Under the pieces are notes generated by a model that was given only the letters and a program-made list of their open reading frames with translations, had not been told where the DNA came from and ran no database searches. DNA of 64,000 nt from an uncultured Bacilli bacterium (GTDB taxonomy: Bacteria; Bacillota_I; Bacilli_A; RF39; UBA660), in the NCBI GenBank assembly GCA_944371325.1, contig CALVXO010000001.1, forward strand, positions 62,001 through 126,000. The letters run 5' to 3'. The position numbers and the translations under genes were made by a program. Positions within the stretch are counted from its first letter, which is position 1. Each line of letters begins with the position of its first letter. Of the stretch, positions 25,601-33,197 are shown piece after piece.

Positions 25601-25677
25601 AACATAACTATAAAAATTAATGATAAAAATCTTCCTAAGGATTTTTTTATTTTTCTAAAACTATTTTTATATATCAT
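22663..25677 (-). CDS. FtsX/MacB-family ABC transporter permease with long coiled coil
   Basis: The 1004-residue protein has an N-terminal membrane helix (residues about 15-35), a large extracytoplasmic region with a Glu/Lys/Asn coiled coil of some 230 residues (about 215-450), three membrane helices (about 485-600), a further helix near 665 with a second extracytoplasmic domain, and three C-terminal helices (about 870-990). Two FtsX-type domains in one chain are typical of Firmicutes YxdM/BceB-like or lipoprotein-handling permeases. Start ATG 25675-25677 overlaps the ATPase stop (TAATG). Together with the ATPase it forms one mechanotransmission-type transporter; the substrate is unknown. Confidence 0.88.
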   Translation of the reverse strand: MIYKNSFRKIKKSLGRFLSLIFIVMLGSAFFSGIRESATDMIKTMDEYYDETALMDYKIVSTMGLTEGDVESIKEISSDLIVVPSYSFDILLNGDVTRVHAITEVNKVNLVSGKMPNDNECLVEDGTYQIGDKIEIESDNLKVKEYTVSGTITSSLYTYKSKGISTIGDGKLDTYIYIPINNFEIEYYTEIYIIDKNSIDKTSYLDDYKEVINALDSKLKELKPIRETIRYEEILKEAMNIINEAEDKLLNEKETNGKKLEDALKELDENKEKLDNSFEQWQDGKDKLNETNKEMERTFNDANTKLDEAKKEYSDTLKKYNLKENELESNLSLLNEQITNLKNLLNNLDPSSEEYITYNNQLKTLEKNKDNIELLINTKEELNKQEKELNNNIDLWNEEFEKQVNTLNENYDKLESAKKELEDGYKEYEENYNKYIEEITNAENEINDAKEELNNIEKPKWYLLSREDNSGYTNFYESAVKIDAIAAVFPIFFMLVVFLMSLNTMTRMIEEERGEIGTYVSLGISKIKIVSSYLFYVLIATSIGLSIGLTIGYAYVPHVLYSIYHANFVIPELKTYAEVIPCVSIILVTISLMVIVTLLTVLKDFKYVPATLLRPEPPKNGKKVLLERIKFIWKRLSFTWKVTIRNLFRYKKRIIMTLLGISGCTALLLTGFGIRDSVSSLVSIQYDKIHVYDTMLILNEEQTINEDINKVLNDNNINNLLYTHMETFTFNADNKNIDTYLLAFDDLSLVDNYIKINDLNGNKLEISNNGVIITSKMAELLNAEVGKSISIRNSENELFILKVEGICENYVNSYIYMSSNYYNKIFNEIIYNTIIANVDESLATTLMDTGFFSNIQFTTDSLDVFNDIISGMNNIVYLIIVSSSLLTIIVLYNLTTININERKREIATLKVLGFKDKEVSTYVYRETLILTSIGIIIGLFLGVILNNFVLTIAETDEILFVKNINILSFLYTFLIMIFFTVLVQIITHFSLKKIDMIESLKSVE

Positions 25678-26378
25678 TACCAATCAATCTCCTCAACTAG
25701 TTTTGGATTTTTATTAATAATAATATCTTTTACTGTACCATTTTTTATTTTAATTACTTTATCAGCTATATCAGCAATTATAGCATTGTGCGTAATTATA
25801 ATTGTTGTCATATTAGAATCATGACATGTTTTTTGAAGTAGTTCTAAAATTAACTTACCTGTTTTAGAGTCAAGTGCTCCTGTTGGTTCATCACATAATA
25901 ATAATTTAGGGTTTTTAGCTAAAGCACGAGCGATACTAACTCTTTGTTGTTCTCCACCAGATAACTGAGCTGGAAAATGATTTATTCGATCTTCCAAACC
26001 AACACTTTTTAATGTTTCTTCACTATCTTTAGGATTTTTACATATTTGACTTGCTAAAGAAACATTTTCTAAAGCAGTTAAATTACCAACTAAATTATAA
26101 AATTGAAAAACAAAACCAATATCATATCTACGATAATTAGTTAATTGTTTTTTATTATATTTAGCAATATCTTCTCCATCTATTATGATACTGCCAGTAT
26201 CAGTTGTATCCATACCACCTAAGATATTTAAAACTGTTGTTTTACCAGCTCCTGATGGACCTAAAATGACTACTAGTTCACCTTTTTCAATTTCAAAAGA
26301 AACATTTTCTATTGCTTTAATAGAAACTTCACCCATTTTATAAGTTTTACTTATATTTTTAACATCAATATATGCCAT
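25677..26378 (-). CDS. ABC transporter ATP-binding protein (LolD/MacB type)
   Basis: The 233-residue ATPase shows Walker [10 protein letters not shown] near 40, the Q-loop in FVFQFYNLV, signature LSGGEQQR near 140, and Walker [13 protein letters not shown] near 160, followed by the H-loop TIIITHN. The short loop after the signature and the DEPTGALDS motif are those of the LolD/MacB/BceA group. It is the first gene of the two-gene transporter unit and is translationally coupled to the permease. It has GGTGATA before the ATG. Confidence 0.93.
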   Translation of the reverse strand: MAYIDVKNISKTYKMGEVSIKAIENVSFEIEKGELVVILGPSGAGKTTVLNILGGMDTTDTGSIIIDGEDIAKYNKKQLTNYRRYDIGFVFQFYNLVGNLTALENVSLASQICKNPKDSEETLKSVGLEDRINHFPAQLSGGEQQRVSIARALAKNPKLLLCDEPTGALDSKTGKLILELLQKTCHDSNMTTIIITHNAIIADIADKVIKIKNGTVKDIIINKNPKLVEEIDW

Positions 26379-26413
26379 ATTATCACCTACTTATATTATA
26401 CCATTAAAAATAA

Positions 26414-26438
26414 GAAAAAAACTGAAATAATTCAGTTT
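26414..26438 (-). terminator. Intrinsic terminator of the YfcC-type gene
   Basis: Read leftward, AAACTGAA (26438-26431) and TTCAGTTT (26426-26419) pair around a four-base loop, followed by a T run. The gene's stop codon at 26437 lies in the stem. Confidence 0.78.
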
Positions 26439-27891
26439 AAATCATCATATTAGCAATAACAGAAATTACAATTGAAATACCAAAGATAATTAGTAAATAT
26501 TTGTAAATATATTTTACCCATTCTTTATAAGGTATTTGTAAATATGATAAACCTGCTATTAAGAAAATACTTGTTGGTGCTATTAACATTACTAAACCAT
26601 ACATAGTTTGGAACATTAAAGACACAATTAGAATAACATTTCCTTCAAATACACTAAATGGACTTGCCATAGTTGCTATTAATGTATAAAAATCATTGTA
26701 GAAGAAACTAGAAACTAAAGTTGCAGCCGTAGTTCCACCGATAGAAAATTCTTCTCCAACAAATAAATGTACAATAGTATTTACAAAATCTGTACCATTC
26801 ATATTTAAAATTACTGCGAAAATTACACATGATAAAGTTGCATAAACAGCCGGTGCAATCATTTCTTTCATACCATTTATATAGCCTTCTATTGCATCAC
26901 TTAATTTAACACTATAAATCCAAGTTAAAATTAAAGATACTATTGTTAATAAAGCGATAACATCATAATTTCCCCATGAACCTAACGAAGGAGCATCTCC
27001 TAAAATGTTAGAAAAAATTGAATAATTTCCTATTGTCGCACTCATCAAATATTCATGGAAATCTTCTAAGAAAGTTATACCAAATGTATATGATAAATTG
27101 TAACTTCCAACCATCAATATAATAAAAGTAATTGCTACAATTAGAACAAGTGGCAAAATACCTTTTTCACTTCTTGTTTCCTTATATAAAGGAATATTAA
27201 TTTTTTCTTCTTTTACTTCTACTGTTTTTTTAGATTTCTTATCCTTAACATTAACAACTTCATTTTTAATTACACTCTTTTTACTTACTAATATAATAAA
27301 TAACGTAGTTATAATGATAAGCATAATTATTCTTACTAAAACTAAGCTAGTCATTGTAAATGAAGTATTTAATTGACCAAAAACAATCTTTAAATAACCC
27401 CAAGTTCCAAAACCGATAGTAGATCCAATTTGGCCTACTAACATAGCTCCAATTGTAGAAGCTAATGCATTGATTTTACTATATCCTAATTTCAAAATAA
27501 TTGTTACGAAAAAAGGTACTAAAATCAATATTACATTAAGAGTTCCTACTATAGAAGATAATAAAGCAAATATTATAATAGTAATAATTAAGAATTTTTT
27601 ACTATTATCCTTATATTTTTTTACAATTCCTTCAACTATTTTAGTATAAACTCCTGTCTTATTTAAAACTCCATAAAATCCACCAATAACTAAAATCAAC
27701 AATAAATATTGTATAAAAGTAGCAATTGAGATAAAAGGTAATCTAATAAGATCATAAATACCTACTGCAACAGCAGTTTCTGCAGAACTAAACGAACTAC
27801 TAGAATAGCTACCAGCTGGAACAAACCAACTAATCAATAATACAGCTAAAAATGTTATTCCAAAAACTTTTAACAAATCATATTTCTTCAT
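26437..27891 (-). CDS. YfcC/DcuC-type membrane carrier
   Basis: The 484-residue protein has about twelve hydrophobic segments. It begins with KVFGITFLAVLLISWFVPAGSY, the conserved start of the YfcC (C4-dicarboxylate/basic amino acid carrier-like) family, and has GQIGSTIGFGTWGY and FFYNDFYTLIATMASPF further on. A charged cytoplasmic loop rich in Lys and Glu lies near residues 205-235. Relatives are ArcD-, DcuC- or peptide-uptake-like; the substrate cannot be read from the sequence. It is a single-gene unit. Confidence 0.8.
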   Translation of the reverse strand: MKKYDLLKVFGITFLAVLLISWFVPAGSYSSSSFSSAETAVAVGIYDLIRLPFISIATFIQYLLLILVIGGFYGVLNKTGVYTKIVEGIVKKYKDNSKKFLIITIIIFALLSSIVGTLNVILILVPFFVTIILKLGYSKINALASTIGAMLVGQIGSTIGFGTWGYLKIVFGQLNTSFTMTSLVLVRIIMLIIITTLFIILVSKKSVIKNEVVNVKDKKSKKTVEVKEEKINIPLYKETRSEKGILPLVLIVAITFIILMVGSYNLSYTFGITFLEDFHEYLMSATIGNYSIFSNILGDAPSLGSWGNYDVIALLTIVSLILTWIYSVKLSDAIEGYINGMKEMIAPAVYATLSCVIFAVILNMNGTDFVNTIVHLFVGEEFSIGGTTAATLVSSFFYNDFYTLIATMASPFSVFEGNVILIVSLMFQTMYGLVMLIAPTSIFLIAGLSYLQIPYKEWVKYIYKYLLIIFGISIVISVIANMMI

Positions 27892-27954
27892 TTTCTATAC
27901 CTCCAAAATAATTATAATAAAAAAAAATAATTATTACAAGAAAAACATAAAAAT

Positions 27955-27984
27955 TTCACAATATTTTTACAAAAATGGTATAAT
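27955..27984 (+). promoter_or_regulatory. Promoter of the radical SAM gene
   Basis: TTCACA (27955-27960) and TATAAT (27979-27984) are 18 bases apart. The start point near 27991 leaves a leader of only about ten bases with GGTGA, which supports the start codon at 28001. Confidence 0.62.
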
Positions 27985-28000
27985 TTATATGGTGATTTAT

Positions 28001-28915
28001 ATGAATTTTATATATTCTAACTCAAATAAAAGATATCATACGTTAGATTATTACTATAAAAAAATGTTCGATTGTAAAATTATTAAGATTAGTTTAAATG
28101 CCGGATTTAGTTGTCCACACCTAAAAAGCGGTGGTTGTATTTACTGTAGTAATTTAGGTAGTGGTGAATATGCGGGAGATAAAAAAGATGATTTAATTAC
28201 TCAATTTAATAAAGGTAAAGAAATGATGAATAAAAAATGGCAAGGTAAATATATTGGATATTTTCAGGCAAGAACAAATACTTATGCTCCACTAGAAATA
28301 TTAAAAGAAAAATACGAAACAATTTTAAAATTAGATGATGTAATAGGATTGGCAATCGCTACAAGGCCTGATTGTATTAGTGATGAATGTTTAGAATACT
28401 TAAGTGAATTAAATAAAAGAACTTTCTTAACTATTGAATTAGGTTTACAAACAATTCATGAAAAAACAGCTCTACTAATAAATAGAGGCCATGATTTAAA
28501 TTGTTTTGTTAATATGGTAAAAAAATTAAGAGAAAAAAATATTAACGTTGTTGTACATATTATTAATGGGCTACCATACGAAACAAAAGAAATGATGTTA
28601 GAAACTGTAAAATTTTTAAACAAACTAGATATTCAAGGAATAAAAATACATATGTTACATATATTAAAAAATACTAAATTAGAAAAAATCTATAAAAAAG
28701 AACAATTTAATTTATTAACTAAAGATGAATATATTGAAATTGTATGCGAACAACTAGAATATTTAAGGCCAGAAATTGTTATTCATAGATTGACCGGTGA
28801 TCCAAAAGCTGATGATTTAGTTGCTCCAAATTGGGTAATTAAAAAAATTGATGTATTAAACGGTATTGATAAATATATGGCTAAAAACAATATTATTCAA
28901 GGTGATAAAATTTAA
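28001..28915 (+). CDS. TIGR01212-family (YhcC-like) radical SAM protein
   Basis: The 304-residue protein has the family's opening RYHTLDYYYKKMFDCKIIKIS, a radical SAM cysteine cluster (CPHLKSGGCIYC near residue 40), YFQARTNTYAP near 85, IATRPDCIS and LTIELGLQTIHEKT. The C-terminal part carries IHRLTGDPKADDLVAPNW. Members act on a still poorly defined substrate, probably an RNA or cofactor. The start was moved from 27989 to 28001, since GGTGA at 27991-27995 is the ribosome site and the earlier ATG would be nearly leaderless. Confidence 0.88.
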   Translation: MNFIYSNSNKRYHTLDYYYKKMFDCKIIKISLNAGFSCPHLKSGGCIYCSNLGSGEYAGDKKDDLITQFNKGKEMMNKKWQGKYIGYFQARTNTYAPLEILKEKYETILKLDDVIGLAIATRPDCISDECLEYLSELNKRTFLTIELGLQTIHEKTALLINRGHDLNCFVNMVKKLREKNINVVVHIINGLPYETKEMMLETVKFLNKLDIQGIKIHMLHILKNTKLEKIYKKEQFNLLTKDEYIEIVCEQLEYLRPEIVIHRLTGDPKADDLVAPNWVIKKIDVLNGIDKYMAKNNIIQGDKI

Positions 28916-28966
28916 TTTTATATATTTTTTTATTTTATTAAAAAAAAATATTTATATTTAATAAAT

Positions 28967-29001
28967 ATTAAAAATTGGCTAAACTAATTTTTAATTTTTT
29001 T
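28967..29001 (+). terminator. Intrinsic terminator of the radical SAM gene
   Basis: ATTAAAAAT (28967-28975) pairs with ATTTTTAAT (28987-28995) around an eleven-base loop and is followed by T5AT. Confidence 0.6.
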
Positions 29002-29035
29002 ATTTAAATCTAACTTAAATTTAAAAATCAGTCAT

Positions 29036-29063
29036 TTGAATTATATTTTTATTAAAGTATAAT
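29036..29063 (+). promoter_or_regulatory. Promoter of the 68-residue protein gene
   Basis: TTGAAT (29036-29041) and TATAAT (29058-29063) are 16 bases apart, about 22 bases before the ATG and its GAAGGAGGA ribosome site. Confidence 0.6.
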
Positions 29064-29084
29064 TATAAGTGAAGGAGGATTTAT

Positions 29085-29291
29085 ATGGAAAAATTTATTC
29101 AAAAAAAATCTCATCTTTCTAAAGATGAGATAAACGAGTTATTATATTATTACGAGCAAGGAATTAGTATTGGGAAAGAAGATGTTTTATTAACTGTCAT
29201 AAATAATATGATAAATTTAAAATTTGATACTAAAACGATTGCTAAAATAATTAATAAAAGTGAAAAACAAGTAATGAATTATCTAAATTAA
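29085..29291 (+). CDS. Small HTH-like protein, 68 residues
   Basis: I do not recognise this protein by name. The first half is helical and charged (SHLSKDEINELLYYYEQG). The last 25 residues (FDTKTIAKIINKSEKQVMNYLN) look like a two-helix DNA-binding element, similar in feel to the C-terminal end of Rpn/PD-(D/E)XK transposase-like proteins. It has its own promoter, a very strong GGAGG ribosome site and a bidirectional terminator, so it is an independent small gene. Confidence 0.72.
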   Translation: MEKFIQKKSHLSKDEINELLYYYEQGISIGKEDVLLTVINNMINLKFDTKTIAKIINKSEKQVMNYLN

Positions 29292-29312
29292 AAAAAGTCA
29301 ATTGACTTTTTT
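29291..29312. terminator. Bidirectional terminator
   Basis: A perfect palindrome with AAAAAAGTC (29291-29299) and GACTTTTTT (29304-29312) around AATT ends both the rightward small gene (stop at 29289-29291) and the leftward HerA-type gene (stop at 29311-29313). Confidence 0.8.
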
Positions 29313-31077
29313 ATTTTTTTTCAACAAACCAAGTTCCGCTAATATCACAACTATTACTTGCTGGAGCTGGATTTGGCATATCTAATTTTATCATTACAGG
29401 AACTTTAAAAGCCGAACCAAAAGCTATGCAATTTCCTGGTTGTAAAATACGCAATCTCTTAATAATCTCATTTGTAATGTTAGGCACCATTTTTCGTATA
29501 TATTCAACATCTACTGGGTGCAACATTTTAAATATTAAAAAATTATTACATTGTGATAATGAAGTTTCTGATAATTCACTAGGTCTTTGTGAAATAAGTC
29601 CTAATAAAACACCGTATTTTCTTCCTTCTTTAGTAATTCTCTCAAATATATTATAACCCAACAATTCAACATCAATATCATTTTGAACATATCTATGTGC
29701 TTCTTCTAGTATTATATGAAATGGTAAAGTTGCTCTTCTATCCATTGATTTAGCATAATCAAATAATAATTTAGAATATATTTTTGTTAATGTTTTAGCA
29801 AATCTATCATCAACATAATTAATATTAAAATTAATAATTTGGGCTTTTCTTCCATTAGTAGCGGTAAGTAGTTCTTTTATATATTGCTCTTTTGTAACAT
29901 ATTTATCATATTCAAAATATTTTTTATAATCACTATTTATTAAAGAATGTAATCTTACTTTTAAAACATTTGATTCATCATATACTTTTTCACTATTCAA
30001 AACACCTTCACTAATTAAAGCAAATTCAAATGCTTTTTCTAAATCTTCCAATCCATACATAAAGTCGCCATCTGGTAATTTTAATGACAAATCATTTTGA
30101 ACAAACTTCTCCATAAAATTTGTAAGTAATTCCATTTCTCGAATTTTACCGGACGCATCAATTAATAAACATTGCTTTAATGGCCTTGTATATCCCGGTT
30201 GAAAAATAGGTGTTTCCAAATTTAATTCAGGAGTGTTATAAAAAGACAATATAGAAAATATTTGATCTCTTATTTGAGCAGGAGGATTACCACTTGCTAG
30301 TATATCCAATAAAGATCTAGCAATTATATCATTTTGAAGTTTAACTACATCTGCTCCGTTTCTTGCAAAAATATTAACCAATTGTAATGCTTTTTCAATT
30401 ATTGGCAATTGTGATGAACTAGTTGCATTTAATAAAAGGGCCAAATCATCAACGCCTAATAACCAAGTTGGTATTCTTAATACTTCTGTTTCACTAAAAT
30501 GAGTATTGGTTGTATATGTTTTAAATGATATCTCATCTGTACTAATATTTTTAAAAGCATTATGATATTCACCATAAGCATCAAAAATAAATAAACTTGC
30601 TCTATATGGTATATATCTTTTTTTATCAAATACATTTTGAATTATCCTTGCAACTCCACATGATTTACCTGAACCAGTTGAACCTAAAATAGCAAAATGA
30701 TTACTAAAAAATTGATTAATATTAGCACCTATTTTAACGCCCTGATAAATTGGACTTGTTCCTAAATAAACATCAATGTTTTCTTGATAATTTTCTACTC
30801 CAATTATCATTGGAATTTTTTCTTTTGAAATTAATTTTACAATAGAACTAAAGGAAGGCTTTACAATAACACCAAATATAAATTTATTATTAATTATTTC
30901 ACCTAATAAATTTATATAAGCAACATTGTCTTTAATATCAATTATTTCACCAACAATCATTCTACCATTATCTTCCATTACCACATGAACATTTATTAGA
31001 TTTTCAAATTTATTAATGTCAATTGCTAATTTTAATAACACTTCATTTTCAACTATTCCTATAATATTCCCCAACAT
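29311..31077 (-). CDS. HerA/DUF87-type hexameric ATPase
   Basis: The 588-residue protein has an N-terminal HAS-barrel-like region (GNIIGIVENEVLLKLAIDI), Walker A ILGSTGSGKSCGVARI near 145, a Walker B-like LFIFDAYGEYHNAF near 185, and a late FHIILEEAHRYVQND near 455 with the arginine-rich GLISQRPSELSE. These fit HerA, a DNA-pumping AAA+ ATPase. The partner nuclease NurA is not adjacent. The start is ATG 31075-31077 with GGAGGGA; the longer reading to 31107 has no site. It is a single-gene unit. Confidence 0.85.
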   Translation of the reverse strand: MLGNIIGIVENEVLLKLAIDINKFENLINVHVVMEDNGRMIVGEIIDIKDNVAYINLLGEIINNKFIFGVIVKPSFSSIVKLISKEKIPMIIGVENYQENIDVYLGTSPIYQGVKIGANINQFFSNHFAILGSTGSGKSCGVARIIQNVFDKKRYIPYRASLFIFDAYGEYHNAFKNISTDEISFKTYTTNTHFSETEVLRIPTWLLGVDDLALLLNATSSSQLPIIEKALQLVNIFARNGADVVKLQNDIIARSLLDILASGNPPAQIRDQIFSILSFYNTPELNLETPIFQPGYTRPLKQCLLIDASGKIREMELLTNFMEKFVQNDLSLKLPDGDFMYGLEDLEKAFEFALISEGVLNSEKVYDESNVLKVRLHSLINSDYKKYFEYDKYVTKEQYIKELLTATNGRKAQIINFNINYVDDRFAKTLTKIYSKLLFDYAKSMDRRATLPFHIILEEAHRYVQNDIDVELLGYNIFERITKEGRKYGVLLGLISQRPSELSETSLSQCNNFLIFKMLHPVDVEYIRKMVPNITNEIIKRLRILQPGNCIAFGSAFKVPVMIKLDMPNPAPASNSCDISGTWFVEKK

Positions 31078-31140
31078 TTTATCCCTCCAATTATAATAAT
31101 TATACAATTTTTTTTAAAAAAAGTAAATTAAAAAAGGTAA

Positions 31141-32388
31141 TTATTTTATTATAAAACAAATACCTTTTTTTTCATTATTAACAGTTATTTCATACCCTAA
31201 TAAATTAAGGGTTTTTTTTACTATAGATAAACCTAATCCAAATTGACCTTTTATCCCTTTTTTGTAAGGAGTAAATATATTATTTAGGATATTAGGATCA
31301 ATATGGGGTCCATCATTATATAGTGTAATTTTATTATTTTTAATTGTTATTTTTATTTCTTTTAAAGCATATCTCATAAAATTATTTAATAAATTATCAA
31401 TTATTGTTTCCCACATATCTAATGTACCATTAAATATTGTTTTACCACTAACATTTACAGTAAATTTAACATCTGGGCGTTGTATTTTAAATTTATCAAC
31501 ACAGCTTTCAACAATTGGCGTTATATCAATTTTTTCATCTTTTTTTTCAATATCTTTGAGATATACTAATTTATTTAAGTATAAAAGGGAGTGTACTTTT
31601 ATTTCGAGTTTATTTATTTGTTCTTTAATAATACTTCCGCCAGTTTGAGGATCCATAATTCCATCCTCAATAGCTTCAATATGTGATTTTATAACAGTAA
31701 GTGGAGTTTTAAAATCATGAGAAATATTTTGATACATTTGATTCTTATATTCTTCTTGTTTTTTTAAGGTAGCTTTCATATCGTCAATTGCTTTATTTAA
31801 AGTACTTAACTCATCATCTACCATATATTCATATTTATCAACATAATCATCATTGTCTAAATTATCGACTTTTTCTTTTAGATGATATATTTTTGTTACT
31901 ATTTGATTAGCCCATAATATAATAATACCAATTGTAATTAATAATGTTCCAATTATTACGGGTAGTAAAGTTTTCATAATATCAGATCTTATCTCTAATA
32001 GATAATCATTATTAGTAATTGCAATCTTATTAATATATTCGGAATCAATATTATAATAATAATATGTTTTACCTAAATAAGTAAATTTGCCATATTCATT
32101 ATTTATTTTATCTAATATTTGTTTAGCATCAATATCAATTATATCTTTTAAGTTTTCTGATACTATAATTTTTCCATCAACAACATATAAGTAAGCAATA
32201 TCTTCAAAATCAGCTTGATCTACATTGCTTTCAATTAGTTCTAGTGGTTGTTTTAAATATTGATATATATTTTTTTCATAGATAGGGAGTAAAAGTTTTG
32301 GGAGGAGTAAGCCCAAACTTATAAATATAATTCCACATATAATAACCGCTAATGAAATCAATTGTCTATATAAAGTAGTCTTAATCAT
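31141..32388 (-). CDS. Sensor histidine kinase
   Basis: The 415-residue kinase has two membrane helices (about 8-32 and 140-162) around a sensory loop of some 105 residues, a HAMP-like linker, the His box NISHDFKTPLTVIKSHIE near 225, an N box NLLNNFMRYA near 340 and G boxes ending FGLGLSIVKK near 390. It is the partner of the response regulator just upstream, whose TGA overlaps its ATG at 32385-32388. The ligand is unknown. Confidence 0.92.
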   Translation of the reverse strand: MIKTTLYRQLISLAVIICGIIFISLGLLLPKLLLPIYEKNIYQYLKQPLELIESNVDQADFEDIAYLYVVDGKIIVSENLKDIIDIDAKQILDKINNEYGKFTYLGKTYYYYNIDSEYINKIAITNNDYLLEIRSDIMKTLLPVIIGTLLITIGIIILWANQIVTKIYHLKEKVDNLDNDDYVDKYEYMVDDELSTLNKAIDDMKATLKKQEEYKNQMYQNISHDFKTPLTVIKSHIEAIEDGIMDPQTGGSIIKEQINKLEIKVHSLLYLNKLVYLKDIEKKDEKIDITPIVESCVDKFKIQRPDVKFTVNVSGKTIFNGTLDMWETIIDNLLNNFMRYALKEIKITIKNNKITLYNDGPHIDPNILNNIFTPYKKGIKGQFGLGLSIVKKTLNLLGYEITVNNEKKGICFIIK

Positions 32389-33041
32389 GTCAAACGATAA
32401 CCAAAACCATAAATTGTATTAATATTTAATTTAGGCATTTTCTTTCTTAATCTTCTAATTAAATCGTCAACTACCCTATCACTACCAAAATAATTTTCAC
32501 CCCAAATGATATTCAATATATCATCACGGCTATATGATTTACCTTTATTACTTAAAAACATATATAGTAAATCAAATTCTAAAGTAGTTAAATTGATTTC
32601 TTTATTATTATGTAAAACTATTCTTTTATCAATATCAATTTCATAATCATCATATTTTATTTTATTGGAATTAGTATAGACTCTTTTTAATATGTTATTG
32701 ATTCTAAGCATTAATTCTTTTGGTGAATATGGTTTAGCGATATAATCATCACTTCCTAGCTCAAGACCTAAAATTTTATCCAAATCTTGATCACGAGCCG
32801 AAGTAAATATTACAGGAACATTTTTATCTAAACTTCTTATTTTTTTGATTAAGTCATATCCACTAACTGAATCGCCTAGCATAATATCTAAAACCCAAAG
32901 ATCTATCTTTTCTTTGCCTATATATTCTAAAGCATCATTTCCTTTATAAAATTGGATTACATCATATCCCTCTTTCTCCATATAGGACTTTATTAAATTA
33001 TTTAATGATATTTCATCTTCTACTAAACAAATCTTATACAC
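32385..33041 (-). CDS. OmpR/PhoB-family response regulator
   Basis: The protein has an N-terminal receiver domain (ICLVEDEISLNNL; acceptor Asp in LWVLDIMLGDS near 53; Lys in DYIAKPYSP near 103) and a C-terminal winged helix (DLIRRLRKKMPKLNINTIYGFGYRLT). The start is uncertain: an ATG at 33045-33047 directly abuts the AGGTG site, while a GTG at 33039-33041 has a normal spacing of six bases and gives the family-like start (V)YKICLVEDE, so the GTG is preferred. It is coupled to the kinase gene. Confidence 0.9.
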   Translation of the reverse strand: MYKICLVEDEISLNNLIKSYMEKEGYDVIQFYKGNDALEYIGKEKIDLWVLDIMLGDSVSGYDLIKKIRSLDKNVPVIFTSARDQDLDKILGLELGSDDYIAKPYSPKELMLRINNILKRVYTNSNKIKYDDYEIDIDKRIVLHNNKEINLTTLEFDLLYMFLSNKGKSYSRDDILNIIWGENYFGSDRVVDDLIRRLRKKMPKLNINTIYGFGYRLT

Positions 33042-33056
33042 ATTCATCACCTATTT

Positions 33057-33123
33057 TTAGTATAACATAAATTTATTCATATACCACCTTCTTTCTTTAT
33101 AATTTTTTAATTTATATCTTCAT
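33057..33123 (-). other. Two very short leader frames upstream of the two-component operon
   Basis: Two tiny frames follow near-perfect ribosome sites: ATG AAG ATA TAA (33123-33112) after CGGAGGTGAT, and a seven-codon frame coding MNKFMLY (33080-33057) after AAGGTGG. Both are too short for proteins. They could be leader peptides that affect translation of the response regulator, or chance. A -10-like TATTAT lies at 33154-33149. Confidence 0.35.
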
Positions 33124-33197
33124 CTATCACCTCCGACATGTTAAGTATATAATATCTTTGTGGTAATATTTTGATAAAAATATGGAAAAATGTGGTA

